Shown: positions 34,835 through 44,741 of the stretch, one piece after another
How the letters are laid out: each line of letters opens with the position of its first letter
Position numbering within the stretch: position 1 is the first letter of the stretch
Origin: Streptococcus gwangjuense
Lineage (GTDB): Bacteria > Bacillota > Bacilli > Lactobacillales > Streptococcaceae
DNA: 64,000 nucleotides
Assembly (NCBI RefSeq): GCF_003627155.1
Contig: NZ_CP032621.1
Coordinates: 1,302,001 to 1,366,000 of the forward strand
Reading direction: 5' to 3'
Translations under genes and position numbers: made by a program
The notes under the pieces: model-generated
What the model saw: only the letters and a program-made list of their open reading frames with translations
Databases searched by the model: none
What the model was told of the DNA's origin: nothing

Positions 34835-35411
34835 TCTTTACCCTCTCTATAAATCTTCTAATCTTTTCATGATCTTTTTGTCCATCTGTCTCCACTCCGC
34901 TTGATACATCTACTGCATAGGGAGTAAAGTGTTGAATTGCTTTTACTACATTGTCTTCATTAAGCCCACCTGCGATAAAGAAGAGCTGAGTTAATCCTGT
35001 CGTATCCAGTTGACCCCAATCAAAGGGTTGACCACTCCCAGCCACAGGGGCATCAAAGAGTAGATAGTCTGCCTGAGAATTGGGCACATTACCCTCTCCA
35101 TCCACCTGCACAGCCTGAATGCTAGCACAAGGCAAATCCTCAAACAAATCATCCCCTACCTGACCGTGAACTTGAACAAAGTCCAAGCCAACTTTGTCAA
35201 TCGCTTCTAGCAGTTCTGCCCGACTTGGTGAAACAAATACACCAACTTTTTTGACATCCGCAGGAATAAGCATTACCAGCTCAGAAGCCTGATCCAAGGT
35301 CACCTGTCTTTTACTAGGTGCAAAGACAAAACCGATGTAGTCTGCCCCTGCTGATACGGCTGACTCTACCGCTTCTTTGGTCGATAGTCCACAAATCTTA
35401 ACCTTTGTCAA
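34812..35411 (-). CDS. trpF: Phosphoribosylanthranilate isomerase
   Basis: TrpF catalyses the Amadori step in tryptophan synthesis. The 199-residue product reads [20 protein letters not shown] at its start, with catalytic cysteine in ICGL and aspartate in [12 protein letters not shown]. The start is a TTG at 35411 inside the end of trpC, with GGAG seven bases before; the ATG at 35441 would lengthen it into trpC. It overlaps trpC by 14 bases and trpB by 23. Confidence 0.93.
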   Translation of the reverse strand: MTKVKICGLSTKEAVESAVSAGADYIGFVFAPSKRQVTLDQASELVMLIPADVKKVGVFVSPSRAELLEAIDKVGLDFVQVHGQVGDDLFEDLPCASIQAVQVDGEGNVPNSQADYLLFDAPVAGSGQPFDWGQLDTTGLTQLFFIAGGLNEDNVVKAIQHFTPYAVDVSSGVETDGQKDHEKIRRFIERVKNGISRTK

Positions 35412-36165
35412 TCTGCAACTCCTTGATTCTCTGGGCCACATCTTCTGCCTGCATGAGAGCTGTCCCTACCAAAATTCCGTTAAAGTATGGCGCTACTCGT
35501 TCCGCATCCTGCCCTGTGAAAATAGCAGATTCAGAAATGTACAAGCAATCATCTTTGAAATGTTTAGCCAAATCTACACTGGTCTGCAAGTCGACTTCAA
35601 AGGTGGTCAAGTTGCGGTTGTTGACCCCGATAATCTCAGCACCAAGTCTGTGAGCTACCTCTAGTTCAGCTAGATTATGAGTCTCCACCAAGACTTCCAG
35701 ACCAAGCTCCGTCGCATAGTCATAAAGTTCCTTGAGGCGTTCTTCGGACAAGGCTGCCACAATGAGCAAGATGACTGTTGCACCTGCATTGCGAGCTCGA
35801 ATGATTTGCTTTTCATCGATAATAAAGTCCTTGTTGAGCGTCGGAATGTTTACCTGACTGGAAATCTCCCGTAGATAATCCAAATGTCCTTTAAAGAAAA
35901 CCTCATCTGTCAGAACGGAAATCATCACTGCTCCGTTCGCTTCATAAGTCTGGGCCTGTTGCACAATATCCACATCTAGATTGATATCTCCCAGACTAGG
36001 GCTAGCTTTCTTGACTTCAGAGATTACCTGCAAGCGATCCTGATGATTCTTCAAAAATTCTGCCAAGCGATAGGTCTGGCGCAGGGGCTGGATTTCCTCC
36101 AGCTCCATCTGCTCAACCTCACGCGCCTTCTGCTCCAAAATTCGTGCTAAAAATTCCTGACTCAT
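35398..36165 (-). CDS. trpC: Indole-3-glycerol phosphate synthase
   Basis: TrpC closes the indole ring. This 255-residue barrel protein has the motif [12 protein letters not shown], the lysine in [12 protein letters not shown], the [11 protein letters not shown] strand and the C-terminal [11 protein letters not shown] and ILVGTALM. It is a separate protein, not fused to TrpF as in enterics. The start overlaps trpD by four bases. Confidence 0.96.
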   Translation of the reverse strand: MSQEFLARILEQKAREVEQMELEEIQPLRQTYRLAEFLKNHQDRLQVISEVKKASPSLGDINLDVDIVQQAQTYEANGAVMISVLTDEVFFKGHLDYLREISSQVNIPTLNKDFIIDEKQIIRARNAGATVILLIVAALSEERLKELYDYATELGLEVLVETHNLAELEVAHRLGAEIIGVNNRNLTTFEVDLQTSVDLAKHFKDDCLYISESAIFTGQDAERVAPYFNGILVGTALMQAEDVAQRIKELQIDKG

Positions 36166-37166
36166 TTTTGGTACTCCTGTAACAGTCTGAGTTTTTCAAG
36201 GGCCTTGCCACTAGCAATCACTTGACGAGCTAAGGCAACTCCTTCCTTAATACTAGCTACCTTACCATTAGCATAGAAACCAAGACCAGCATTTAAAACT
36301 GTAGTTTCCAAGAATGGACTTGGTTCATTTTTAAGAACGCTGAGCAAAATTTCTGCATTTTCCTGAGCATTCCCTCCACGAATATCTTCGATAGCGTAGC
36401 ACTCCATCCCTAAATCCTCTGGAGTAAAGCTTGACAAGGTGATTTCGCCATTTTCAAGAAGAGCAATCGTGGTTGTTCCATTCAAGCCAGCTTCATCCAG
36501 TCCTTCTGGTCCAGCTACTACAATAGCACGTTTGCGACCCATATTTTTCAAAACCTGAGCTGTACTTTCCAGAAGTTCTGGACGACTAATTCCAAGAAGC
36601 TGTGTTTCCAAGGCCATTGGGTGAATCAGGGGACCAGTCAAATTCATAATCGTTGGAATCCCCAATTCCAAACGAGCTGGCATGATGTATTTCATAGCTG
36701 GGTGCATATTTTTGGCAAAGAGAAAGACGATTCCAGTTTTATCAAAAACCTTACCTAGTTCAGCTGGTTTAAGGTCTAGGTTGATGCCCAAGGCTTCTAG
36801 AACATCTGCAGAACCAGATTTAGAAGAAATCGAGCGGTTACCGTGTTTTGCCATATGAACACCGCCACCAGCCAAGACAAAGGCTGCAGTTGTGGAAATA
36901 TTAAAACTGAAAGACTTGTCTCCACCTGTACCACAGTTGTCCATGGCATCATGAATCTCAGTTGGAATATATTGGGCATGTCCTCTCATGACTTGGGCAA
37001 TGGCTGTGCGTTCTTCAGGTGTTTCCCCCTTCATCTTAAGAGCTAAGAGGAGAGAAGCAATTTGCGCCTCCGTTACACGTCCAGTTACGATACGCTCAAT
37101 GACATCCGTCATTTCCACACCTGATAAATTTTCAAATTTTGCTAGTTTTTCAATAATCTCTTTCAT
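36162..37166 (-). CDS. trpD: Anthranilate phosphoribosyltransferase
   Basis: TrpD transfers phosphoribose from PRPP to anthranilate. The 334-residue protein has the PRPP motif [20 protein letters not shown] (about residues 78-97), [21 protein letters not shown] and the region [20 protein letters not shown]. It starts 10 bases after trpG. Normal length for the family. Confidence 0.96.
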   Translation of the reverse strand: MKEIIEKLAKFENLSGVEMTDVIERIVTGRVTEAQIASLLLALKMKGETPEERTAIAQVMRGHAQYIPTEIHDAMDNCGTGGDKSFSFNISTTAAFVLAGGGVHMAKHGNRSISSKSGSADVLEALGINLDLKPAELGKVFDKTGIVFLFAKNMHPAMKYIMPARLELGIPTIMNLTGPLIHPMALETQLLGISRPELLESTAQVLKNMGRKRAIVVAGPEGLDEAGLNGTTTIALLENGEITLSSFTPEDLGMECYAIEDIRGGNAQENAEILLSVLKNEPSPFLETTVLNAGLGFYANGKVASIKEGVALARQVIASGKALEKLRLLQEYQK

Positions 37167-37176
37167 CCTAGTTTCC

Positions 37177-37743
37177 TCACTTTACAACCTTCTCGATAAA
37201 ATTCCGAATAGAAGACAAGCCGTCTGGCGTTCCAATGCTCTCTGGATGGTACTGGAAGCCATAAATCGGTAGGTTTTTATGTTGAATCCCCATGATGGCT
37301 TGGTCATCAGTCGAACGAGCTGTCACTTCAAACTCTTCTGGCATTTCTTCAATCAAAATACTGTGGTAACGCATGACCGCACGGCCATCCTCAATACCTT
37401 GATACAAAACAGATGGCGCTTCAAAGCTGATATTACTCTGTTTCCCATGCATGACTTTTGGAGCCAAACCTAACTTACCACCAAAGACTTCTGCAATGGC
37501 TTGGTGACCCAAACAGATCCCAAGAATCGGCTTCTTGCCAGCAAAGTCACGAATCATGTCTTCCATCTTTCCGGCATCAACTGGCCAACCAGGACCAGGA
37601 GAAAAGACCAGACCATCTGCTTTTTCAGCTTCTTCATACAGCTTGGGATCATCATTTCTCAAGACCTGCACTTCTGCAAAATTCCCAATGTATTGGGCCA
37701 AGTTATAGGTAAAAGAATCATAGTTGTCAATCAATAAAATCAT
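37177..37743 (-). CDS. trpG: Anthranilate synthase component II (glutamine amidotransferase)
   Basis: This 188-residue class I amidotransferase has the nucleophile in [18 protein letters not shown] (about residue 79), the oxyanion strand VFSPGPGWP and the His-Glu pair in [15 protein letters not shown]. It supplies ammonia to TrpE, whose gene overlaps its start by four bases. Some streptococcal copies also serve folate synthesis, but no pab genes are nearby. Confidence 0.95.
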   Translation of the reverse strand: MILLIDNYDSFTYNLAQYIGNFAEVQVLRNDDPKLYEEAEKADGLVFSPGPGWPVDAGKMEDMIRDFAGKKPILGICLGHQAIAEVFGGKLGLAPKVMHGKQSNISFEAPSVLYQGIEDGRAVMRYHSILIEEMPEEFEVTARSTDDQAIMGIQHKNLPIYGFQYHPESIGTPDGLSSIRNFIEKVVK

Positions 37744-39101
37744 GGTCTTAGTTCTCCAATTCTAGTCATAGATTTTGCTTTGTTAATGGTTTCTTGGTAT
37801 TCGTTTTGGGCGATGGAGTCGTAGACAATCCCTGCCCCAGCCTGCACATAGGCTGTTTGATTTTTGAGAATCATCGTTCGGATGGCAATGGCGAAATCCA
37901 TATCACCCGTCGCAGACAAGTAGCCGATTGCTCCTGCGTATACGCCCCGTTTTTCTGTTTCCAGTTCATAGATGCGTCTCATCGCTCGAATCTTTGGTGC
38001 TCCAGAAACTGTTCCAGCAGGAAGTGTTGCTTTCAAAGCATCCATGGCAGTGAGTTCTGGAAGCAAACGCCCCTTGACCACACTGGTCAAATGCATGACA
38101 TAACGGAAGAGCTCCACTTCCATATACTTGGTGACTTGGACACTGGCCGTTTCAGAGATGCGGCCAATATCATTACGACCCAAGTCTACTAACATTCGAT
38201 GCTCTGCTGTTTCCTTCTCATCCGAAAGCAGGTCTGTCGCCAAAGCCTTGTCTTCTTCATCTGTAGCTCCTCTTGGTCGCGTACCTGCAATCGGATTGGT
38301 TGTCACGATGCCATTTTTGACAGAAACCAAACTTTCTGGACTTGCTCCGATGATTTGATAATCACCAAAGTCATAGAAATAAAGGTAATTAGATGGATTG
38401 GTCACGCGGAGATTTCTGTAGAAGTCAAATGGATTTCCAGTAACTTCTGCTGAGAAGCGCTGACTGAGCACGCATTGGAACATATCCCCGTTACGAATCA
38501 AGTCACGAGCGGTTTCCACCATTTGCTCAAACTTCTGAGGAGCGATATGCGGTTTGAAGTCTAACGGAGATAGATCCAAGTCTTCAAATTCATTTGGAGC
38601 AGGAATGCGTAATTCCTCAAGCACTTGGTTCAAGGCTTCTGCCAAGTCTTCTTGGCTACGCTCACTATAGAGAGCATCCTCGATGACATGGATTTTTTCC
38701 TTCTTGTGGTCAAAGACCATATAACTCTCATAGACGAAGAAATGCATGTCTGGCGTTCCAATCGTATCTTGAGGGATTTGACCAATTTCTTCATAAAGCG
38801 AAATCATATCGTAACCAACAAAACCAATTGCCCCACCACCAAAAGGGAGGTCTGAATGGTGTTGACTCTTATGAGTCACTTGATAAAGAAAATCCAAGGG
38901 ATCACGATCAATCACTTGACCATTTTGATAAAGGACTCCATTTTCAAACTTAATCTCAAAAACAGGATTATAGGCTAGGATAGAAAAACGAGCGGTTTCC
39001 TTGTCTCTCGGAATACTCTCTAAGATAACCTTGTGTTGCCCCTTTAGGCGCATATAAGCCAAGATTGGTGATAAGACATCTCCATGAATGATTCGTTCCA
39101 T
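37740..39101 (-). CDS. trpE: Anthranilate synthase component I
   Basis: TrpE makes anthranilate from chorismate. The 453-residue protein has the N-terminal feedback region (VILESIPRDKETARFSILAY) and the catalytic blocks FQCVLSQRFSAEV, GTRPRGATDEEDKALATDLL, DEKETAEHRMLVDLGRND and PAGTVSGAPKIRAM. The start at 39101 (MERIIHGDVLS) has an AAGGGAA ribosome site; the longer frame runs into the T-box. It is the first gene of trpEGDCFBA. Confidence 0.96.
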   Translation of the reverse strand: MERIIHGDVLSPILAYMRLKGQHKVILESIPRDKETARFSILAYNPVFEIKFENGVLYQNGQVIDRDPLDFLYQVTHKSQHHSDLPFGGGAIGFVGYDMISLYEEIGQIPQDTIGTPDMHFFVYESYMVFDHKKEKIHVIEDALYSERSQEDLAEALNQVLEELRIPAPNEFEDLDLSPLDFKPHIAPQKFEQMVETARDLIRNGDMFQCVLSQRFSAEVTGNPFDFYRNLRVTNPSNYLYFYDFGDYQIIGASPESLVSVKNGIVTTNPIAGTRPRGATDEEDKALATDLLSDEKETAEHRMLVDLGRNDIGRISETASVQVTKYMEVELFRYVMHLTSVVKGRLLPELTAMDALKATLPAGTVSGAPKIRAMRRIYELETEKRGVYAGAIGYLSATGDMDFAIAIRTMILKNQTAYVQAGAGIVYDSIAQNEYQETINKAKSMTRIGELRP

Positions 39102-39139
39102 TGTAATTTCCCTTTCAGTTCTACTTCTAGTCCGTGGCG

Positions 39140-39390
39140 ACTGTATGAAAAATCCCCACGCAAAATAACTTGCGTGAGGACGAAATTCGCGGTGCCACCT
39201 CAATTATAGGATTTCTCCTATCTCTCATTCCTGTCTCAGATATTTCCTGTAACAGGCTGTGCGATAAAGGGCACTCCCTTGAGAATTATGTTTTCTTCTC
39301 TCGTTTCAGATGGACCCAACCTTACAGCTTTCTCTGCTTGTTTCCAGCAACCACAAGCTCTCTGTGAGAGAAAAGACTGTAATTTTTCCA
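39140..39390 (-). promoter_or_regulatory. Tryptophan T-box leader of trpEGDCFBA
   Basis: On the minus strand the T-box core GGTGGCACCGCG (complement of 39188-39199) is followed by a terminator with arms TCCTCACGCAAG / TTGCGTGGGGATTTTT (39148-39180). A likely tryptophan specifier TGG sits in GGTTGGGTCC further upstream. The leader begins only about 5-20 bases after the second trpB stop, and no good promoter is visible between them. Uncharged tRNA-Trp would favour readthrough. Confidence 0.9.
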
Positions 39391-39394
39391 TCTA

Positions 39395-40573
39395 TTATTT
39401 TTTAGCTTCTAGGTAGTCCGCAATTGCAGCTACGTCCTTGTCTCCACGACCAGAGACATTGATGATGATAATGTCGTCTTTACTTAGTTTCGGTGCACGT
39501 TTAACTGCTTCTGCGATAGCGTGCGAACTTTCAATCGCTGGGATAATTCCTTCAGTCTTGCTAAGAAGGAGGAGAGCCTGAACAGCTTCTTCGTCTGTCG
39601 CAGCCACATATTCCACGCGACCTGAATCTTTAAAGTATGCGTGTTCTGGGCCAACCCCTGGATAGTCCAATCCAGCTGAGATAGAGTAAACTGGAGCTAG
39701 CTCTCCATCTTCCTTAAAGACTGCATAAGTCTTCATGCCATCGACAATTCCGATACTACCTTTTGTCATAGTAGCTGCGTGCTTGTCTGTGTCAAGTCCG
39801 TGACCAGCAGCTTCAACCCCAACCAATTTAACTTCTTCATCAGCCACATACTGAGAAAATGCACCAATAGCATTAGAACCACCACCTACACAGGCAATAA
39901 CGTAGTCTGGTAAACGACCTTCTTTTTCTAAGATTTGACGGCGAGATTCTTCACTGATGACCTTTTGGAACTCGTGGACAATTGTAGGATATGGGTGAGG
40001 TCCCACAGCAGATCCCAGAACATAGAAGGCTTCAAGGTCATTCATCCATGCTCCAAAGGCTGCATCAACCGCATCTTTGAGGGTACGAGTCCCTGTTTCA
40101 ACTGCGTGAACAGTTGCTCCCATCATCTCCATACGGAAAACATTGAGACGTTGACGTTCCACATCCTCTGCTCCCATGTAGACATCACAGGCCATACCAA
40201 ACTTGGCTGCAGCCGCTGCTGTCGCAACACCGTGCTGACCAGCTCCTGTTTCAGCGATTACTCGTTTTTTGCCCATGCGTTTGGCCAAAAGAATTTGTCC
40301 TAAAACGTTGTTGAGTTTATGAGAACCAAGATGGTTAAGGTCTTCGCGCTTGAGATAAATCTTAGCGCCACCTAAGTGCTCTGTCAAACTTTCTGCAAAA
40401 TAGAGCGGTGTTTCTCGACCTGAATAATCCTTCAAGTAATGGCGAAATTCTGCCAAAAATTCTGGATCATCCTTGTACTTTTCAAATGTCACTTCCAACT
40501 CATCCAACAAAGCCTGAATCGGCTCCGGTACAAAACTACCACCAAATTGTCCAAAATAACCTTTAGTTGTCAT
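39395..40573 (-). CDS. trpB: Second tryptophan synthase beta chain
   Basis: This 392-residue TrpB homologue has the PLP lysine in [28 protein letters not shown] and the phosphate loop [13 protein letters not shown]. It differs from the operon copy at many places (HLGSHKL instead of HTGAHKI). All catalytic landmarks are present. It is preceded by its own T-box and lies upstream of the trpE T-box. The start at 40573 ([12 protein letters not shown]) is the family start. It may salvage indole or partner with TrpA under other conditions; this is not shown by sequence. Confidence 0.93.
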   Translation of the reverse strand: MTTKGYFGQFGGSFVPEPIQALLDELEVTFEKYKDDPEFLAEFRHYLKDYSGRETPLYFAESLTEHLGGAKIYLKREDLNHLGSHKLNNVLGQILLAKRMGKKRVIAETGAGQHGVATAAAAAKFGMACDVYMGAEDVERQRLNVFRMEMMGATVHAVETGTRTLKDAVDAAFGAWMNDLEAFYVLGSAVGPHPYPTIVHEFQKVISEESRRQILEKEGRLPDYVIACVGGGSNAIGAFSQYVADEEVKLVGVEAAGHGLDTDKHAATMTKGSIGIVDGMKTYAVFKEDGELAPVYSISAGLDYPGVGPEHAYFKDSGRVEYVAATDEEAVQALLLLSKTEGIIPAIESSHAIAEAVKRAPKLSKDDIIIINVSGRGDKDVAAIADYLEAKK

Positions 40574-40609
40574 AAAAATTTCCTCTTTCTGTATTGGTTC
40601 CAAGATATG

Positions 40610-40865
40610 AAAAAAGCCCACACACAGAAAATACTTCCATGTGAGGGCGTTGGTAACGCGGTGCCACCTCAATTATAAAGGGACTATCCCTTTACATCTC
40701 TGCCTTGTCTAACAACAAGTTGCACTGTAAGGTGTGCGCACCGAATTTTCATTGTTTCAAATTCATTTTTAAAATCAGCCCACTTTCACTACTTCCAACC
40801 ACCTGTTCACAATCACCACAGGCTCCCTGAAGATCAAATATAGTTACTTTTCTGATTTGTTGAAC
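40610..40865 (-). promoter_or_regulatory. Tryptophan T-box leader of the second trpB
   Basis: The core GGTGGCACCGCG (complement of 40658-40669) is followed by a terminator with arms CGCCCTCACATGG / TGTGTGGGC and T run (about 40611-40650). A TGG triplet in GTGGTTGGAAG upstream may be the specifier. It is nearly the same design as the leader at 39140-39390. Confidence 0.88.
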
Positions 40866-40867
40866 TT

Positions 40868-40896
40868 ATTTTAATACTTTGTTTTTTCTTTGTCAA
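40868..40896 (-). promoter_or_regulatory. Promoter of the T-box/trpB transcript
   Basis: Minus-strand TTGACA (40891-40896), 17 bases, TAAAAT (40868-40873). Confidence 0.8.
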
Positions 40897-40903
40897 GACT
40901 TTT

Positions 40904-42133
40904 TTACAATTTTTTTGATGAAGCTAGTACTTTTTCAGAAACTGTTTTGAAAGTCTCAATGATATAGTCCACTTCTTCATCGCTTAATTTAGTATGAAGA
41001 GGGAGCGTAATTTCATTTTCAAAAAAGGCATAGGCCTTAGGATAGTTCGTCATATCAAAGCCAAGATTCTTATAGGCTGTCAAGAGCGGAAGTGGTTTGT
41101 AGTGTACATTACTTGCAATCCCTGCTTTAGCTAATTCTTGGATGATAAGATTGCGTTCTTCTAAGCTCGCTCCTTCTACATGGGTGATGTAAAGGTGGCG
41201 TGAAGATTCGACAGTTTCAGTCTTGTGTGCCAATGGATGGATGCGAGAACCTGCAAAACCACGATCATAGCGGTTCACGATCTCCTTACGACGTTCTAGC
41301 AAACTTGGGTAGCGGTCCAATTGTACCAAACCAAGGGAAGCCATAATATCGGTCATATTACACTTGTAGGCTGGTGTGACGATATCGTATTCCCATGAAC
41401 CCAGTTGCATCTTGGCAAGAGCATCCTTAGTTTGCCCGTGAAGGGAAAGAATTTGGAATTCCTTGTACATCTCTTCGTCGTCAATCGCTGGATTGGCTTT
41501 CCAAGTGGCACTTCCACCTTCTGAAGTTGTAAAGTTCTTAACGGCGTGGAATGAGAAGGAAGTAAAGTCAGCGATAGAACCAGCTGGTTGCCCTTTATAA
41601 GTAGATCCCAAAGCATGGGCACTATCAGAAACAATCACGATACGGTTAAAGGCTTTTTGCCACTTGCTTGAAGCGGTAAAGAGATCACGTTTCTTCTCCA
41701 CAACTTGGAACAAACGGTCGTAGTCGCAAACAATCCCTGCAAGCTCTACTGGGATGATCACCTTGGTCTTTTCAGTGATAGCTTGCTCAAGCAGGTCATA
41801 GTCCATCTCAAACGTATCTGCTTGGATATCCACCATGACAGGAGTTGCTCCCACGTGAGTGATAACACTACATGAAGCTGTATAGGTCATGGCTGGAACG
41901 ATGACTTCATCACCAGGTCCAACTTCCAAGACGCGCAAAATCAACTCAAGCGCGGCAGTCGCAGAGTTAAGACAGACAGTCTTGGGAGTCTGTGTGTATT
42001 GAGACAAGCGACGCTCCAGTTCTTTTGTCTTAGGACCTGTTGTAATCCAACCAGAACGCAGGGTATCCGCTACTTCAGCAATTTCTGCTTCCGTAATATC
42101 GGGTGGTGAAAATGGAATATTGTAATTTGGCAT
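40904..42133 (-). CDS. DegT/DnrJ/EryC1/StrS sugar aminotransferase
   Basis: This 409-residue PLP aminotransferase of nucleotide sugars starts MPNYNIPFSPPDITEAEIAE. It has LRSGWITTGPKTKELE, the PLP lysine region SFSFHAVKNFTTSEGGSA (about residue 191), DSAHALGSTYKG and NCNMTD-like segments. The start at 42133 has AGGAG; a start nine codons earlier is weaker. With the downstream transferase it corresponds to the pneumococcal pair proposed to make the 4-amino sugar AATGal for teichoic acids (from memory). The substrate is inferred. Confidence 0.88.
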   Translation of the reverse strand: MPNYNIPFSPPDITEAEIAEVADTLRSGWITTGPKTKELERRLSQYTQTPKTVCLNSATAALELILRVLEVGPGDEVIVPAMTYTASCSVITHVGATPVMVDIQADTFEMDYDLLEQAITEKTKVIIPVELAGIVCDYDRLFQVVEKKRDLFTASSKWQKAFNRIVIVSDSAHALGSTYKGQPAGSIADFTSFSFHAVKNFTTSEGGSATWKANPAIDDEEMYKEFQILSLHGQTKDALAKMQLGSWEYDIVTPAYKCNMTDIMASLGLVQLDRYPSLLERRKEIVNRYDRGFAGSRIHPLAHKTETVESSRHLYITHVEGASLEERNLIIQELAKAGIASNVHYKPLPLLTAYKNLGFDMTNYPKAYAFFENEITLPLHTKLSDEEVDYIIETFKTVSEKVLASSKKL

Positions 42134-42175
42134 TGATTTGCTCCTTTTGTCTGTACTCATTTTCTCATGACTACT

Positions 42176-42868
42176 TTATTTTAGCACTTCAAACACGGTT
42201 TGAAACATGATTTTGATGTCTCCAAGGAAACTAAACTCTCGGAGATAGTCGAGGTTATAGCGCATCTTTTCAGGAAGGACGTGTTCGACATAGGCTTGGT
42301 CAACTGACAGGCCTTTTTCGGTCATTTGACTGATGATAGTATCCTCATCCTTGTAGTTGATGCTGGCTGGAGAGGTAATCCCTGCTGGCAAAAGCAAGGT
42401 TGCCATCATTTCAGGGCTATACTGCTCTGTGTAGCGTGGCACTTCAGGTCGTGTACCGACAAAGGACATTTCGCCTTTAAGGACATTGACCAGCTGAGGC
42501 AGTTCATCCAAGCGCACACGGCGGATAAAATTCCCAACCTTGGTAATACGGCTATCGTTAGCAGAAGTCACCAGACTTCCTTTTTTATCCGCATCCGTCA
42601 CCATGGTACGGAACTTCCAAATCTTGAACCGACGGTTGTACTGGGTCACGCGCTCTTGCTTGTAAATCACTGGCCCCTTGCTATCCAACTTGATCCAAAT
42701 GCTCAAGATGAGAAAGATGGGAGAGGTCAGAACCAGCAAGACCAAGGCCAGAACCCAGTCCAAGCAACGCTTAAAAATCAGCGAACCCTTCCTTTTAGAG
42801 ACAAGCTGGTAGTAAGACTCAACCTCGCTTGATTTCATTTCCACGGGCAAGTCTTCCCATTTCAGCAT
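42176..42868 (-). CDS. Undecaprenyl-phosphate sugar-phosphate transferase
   Basis: This 230-residue initiating transferase has one membrane segment near residues 33-60 (CLDWVLALVLLVLTSPIFL) and the conserved catalytic region KQERVTQYNRRFKIWKFRTM. It also has RVRLDELPQLVNVLKGEMSFV and TRPEVPRYTEQY. Such enzymes attach the first sugar phosphate to undecaprenyl phosphate. It is upstream of, and co-directional with, the aminotransferase gene (42-base gap), so both likely serve one glycan. An extended -10 TATAAT lies at 42914-42919. Confidence 0.9.
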   Translation of the reverse strand: MLKWEDLPVEMKSSEVESYYQLVSKRKGSLIFKRCLDWVLALVLLVLTSPIFLILSIWIKLDSKGPVIYKQERVTQYNRRFKIWKFRTMVTDADKKGSLVTSANDSRITKVGNFIRRVRLDELPQLVNVLKGEMSFVGTRPEVPRYTEQYSPEMMATLLLPAGITSPASINYKDEDTIISQMTEKGLSVDQAYVEHVLPEKMRYNLDYLREFSFLGDIKIMFQTVFEVLK

Positions 42869-42973
42869 GCTGTTTCTCCTTTGTTTTTACTATACTATTT
42901 GTCAACATTTTTCATTATACCACAAAATGGAAAAGGCGGTGAAAGAAATCTGTAATTTGAAGGATTTCCTTCT

Positions 42974-42999
42974 TATGCTCAATGAAAATCAACGAGTAT
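42974..42999. repeat. Collapsed BOX remnant
   Basis: ATGCTCAATGAAAATCAACG followed by AGTAT joins the outer ends of a boxC and a boxA sequence with nothing between. It touches the stop codon of the ABC exporter gene. Confidence 0.5.
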
Positions 43000-44741
43000 T
43001 AGACCATGGCCCCTGCTTGCAAGCTATACATCTTGTGATAGGTTCCTCCTAGAGCCAAGAGTTCCTCATGGGTTCCACTCTCGATAATGCGCCCCTTGTC
43101 CAAGACATAGATGCAGTTGGCATCTTGGATGGTAGAAAGACGGTGGGCGATGGCAATGGTTGTCCGTCCCTGTCTCATCTTAGCCAGAGAAGCTTGAACC
43201 AGACTTTCTGTTTCAGAGTCAATATTGGCTGTCGCTTCATCCAAAATCAGAATTTTAGGCTGACTGGCGACTGTTCTAGCAAAGGCAAGAAGCTGGCGTT
43301 GACCAGTAGAGAAGCTCGAACCACGCTCAGACACAGGGGAGTTATACCCCTGAGGAAGATCTTGAATAAAGGAATCTGCATCCACGAAGCTAGCTGCAGC
43401 CTGTACCTGCTCATCACTGATTTCTTGGTACATGGCGATATTGGACTTAATGGTCCCATGATAGAGGAAGGGATCCTGCAAGACTAGACCGATGTTTTTT
43501 CTCAGCTCTTCCTGACTGTAGTCCCGGATATCCACATCATCCAAGAGAACTCGCCCTGACTGAAATTCATAAAAGCGCATGAGAACATTGATAATAGACG
43601 ATTTCCCTGAACCTGTATGACCCACAAAAGCAATGGTTTCACCCCTGTTAACAGAGAAAGAAATGTCATCCAGAATCGGATGTTTGCCATCATAAGAGAA
43701 ACATACATGTTCAAAACGGATATTGCCTTCTTTGATCTCGGCCTGTCCATTTTCTTGAAGAGGCTCATAGGTCCTCTCATCAATCAAGGCAAAGACACGA
43801 CCTGCAGACACCATAGACGTTTGAAGGGTCGAAAAATTTTGCGTCACTTCAATCAAGGGGTCAAAAAGGCGGTTGATATACTGAATAAAGGCATACATGG
43901 TCCCTGCTGTTATTCCCAGATAAAGGCCACGATAGCCAAAATAGGCCATTAAAACTGCATATCCTAGGAGTTTCAGCAAACTCATGGCAGGGCGCAAAAA
44001 GAGGGCATCCAAGGCTACAGAACGGTTGGCATAGACCAAGTGTTCTTGGTTGATTTCATCAAATTCTGCCTGCAGGCGCTTCTCTTGATTAAAGGCCTGG
44101 ATAATCCTGATTCCCTCGATGTTTTCAGCCAGCTTGCTATTGATATCTGACAAGAGACTTCTGGTTTTCTCAATGATTTTCACTGATTTTTTCCGATAGA
44201 GATTGACCAAAAGGAAAATCAAGGGGAGAAAGAGCAAGACTAAAACTGTTAAACGAAAATCCAACACCAACATAGTATAAAGCGTTGTCAGAAAGATAAA
44301 AACTGCTGAGATAAAGCTAGATAAAATCCCCGAAAACATATCACTGATAGTCTCGGTGTCATTTGTCAAACGAGAGACAATGGAGCCTGCTGGCGTCTTG
44401 TCAAAATAAGACATGCCCAGCTTCTCCATATTGGCAAAGGCATCCCGACGAATATCCCTAACAATACTGTAAGACACGCGCGCAAAGAGAAGATTGCCGA
44501 CATACTGGACCAGAGTTTGTAGGATATAAAGACCATAGTAGACCAGCAAAACGGTCACAGCGAATTGGTTTAGATTGCTGAGATACTGGTCGATAAAGTG
44601 GGAGGCCACAAGGGGAATGACACTTTTAATGACCGTCGTCGCTAGTAGAAAACTGAGTGCCAAAAAGGTAAGGACCCCATAAGGCTTGAGATAGGACATC
44701 AAGCGCTTCAATACAGTCCATTGTTCTTTCTTATTCTGCAT
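42999..44741 (-). CDS. Heterodimeric ABC exporter, subunit with degenerate signature
   Basis: This 580-residue half-transporter has six membrane segments (to about residue 320) and an ATPase domain with Walker A GHTGSGKSS, a degenerate signature SFSTGQRQ, and a canonical Walker B LILDEAT with the catalytic glutamate. It overlaps its partner gene by 11 bases. Together they form one consensus and one degenerate ATP site, as in LmrCD- or PatAB-type multidrug exporters. The final MYSLQAGAMV follows a normal D-loop and H-loop (AHRLST). Confidence 0.93.
   Translation of the reverse strand: MQNKKEQWTVLKRLMSYLKPYGVLTFLALSFLLATTVIKSVIPLVASHFIDQYLSNLNQFAVTVLLVYYGLYILQTLVQYVGNLLFARVSYSIVRDIRRDAFANMEKLGMSYFDKTPAGSIVSRLTNDTETISDMFSGILSSFISAVFIFLTTLYTMLVLDFRLTVLVLLFLPLIFLLVNLYRKKSVKIIEKTRSLLSDINSKLAENIEGIRIIQAFNQEKRLQAEFDEINQEHLVYANRSVALDALFLRPAMSLLKLLGYAVLMAYFGYRGLYLGITAGTMYAFIQYINRLFDPLIEVTQNFSTLQTSMVSAGRVFALIDERTYEPLQENGQAEIKEGNIRFEHVCFSYDGKHPILDDISFSVNRGETIAFVGHTGSGKSSIINVLMRFYEFQSGRVLLDDVDIRDYSQEELRKNIGLVLQDPFLYHGTIKSNIAMYQEISDEQVQAAASFVDADSFIQDLPQGYNSPVSERGSSFSTGQRQLLAFARTVASQPKILILDEATANIDSETESLVQASLAKMRQGRTTIAIAHRLSTIQDANCIYVLDKGRIIESGTHEELLALGGTYHKMYSLQAGAMV

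Noticed and set aside
42925..42945. TTGACA near TATAGT before the sugar transferase as a promoter
   Set aside because: The two are only five bases apart; the extended -10 at 42914-42919 is more credible.
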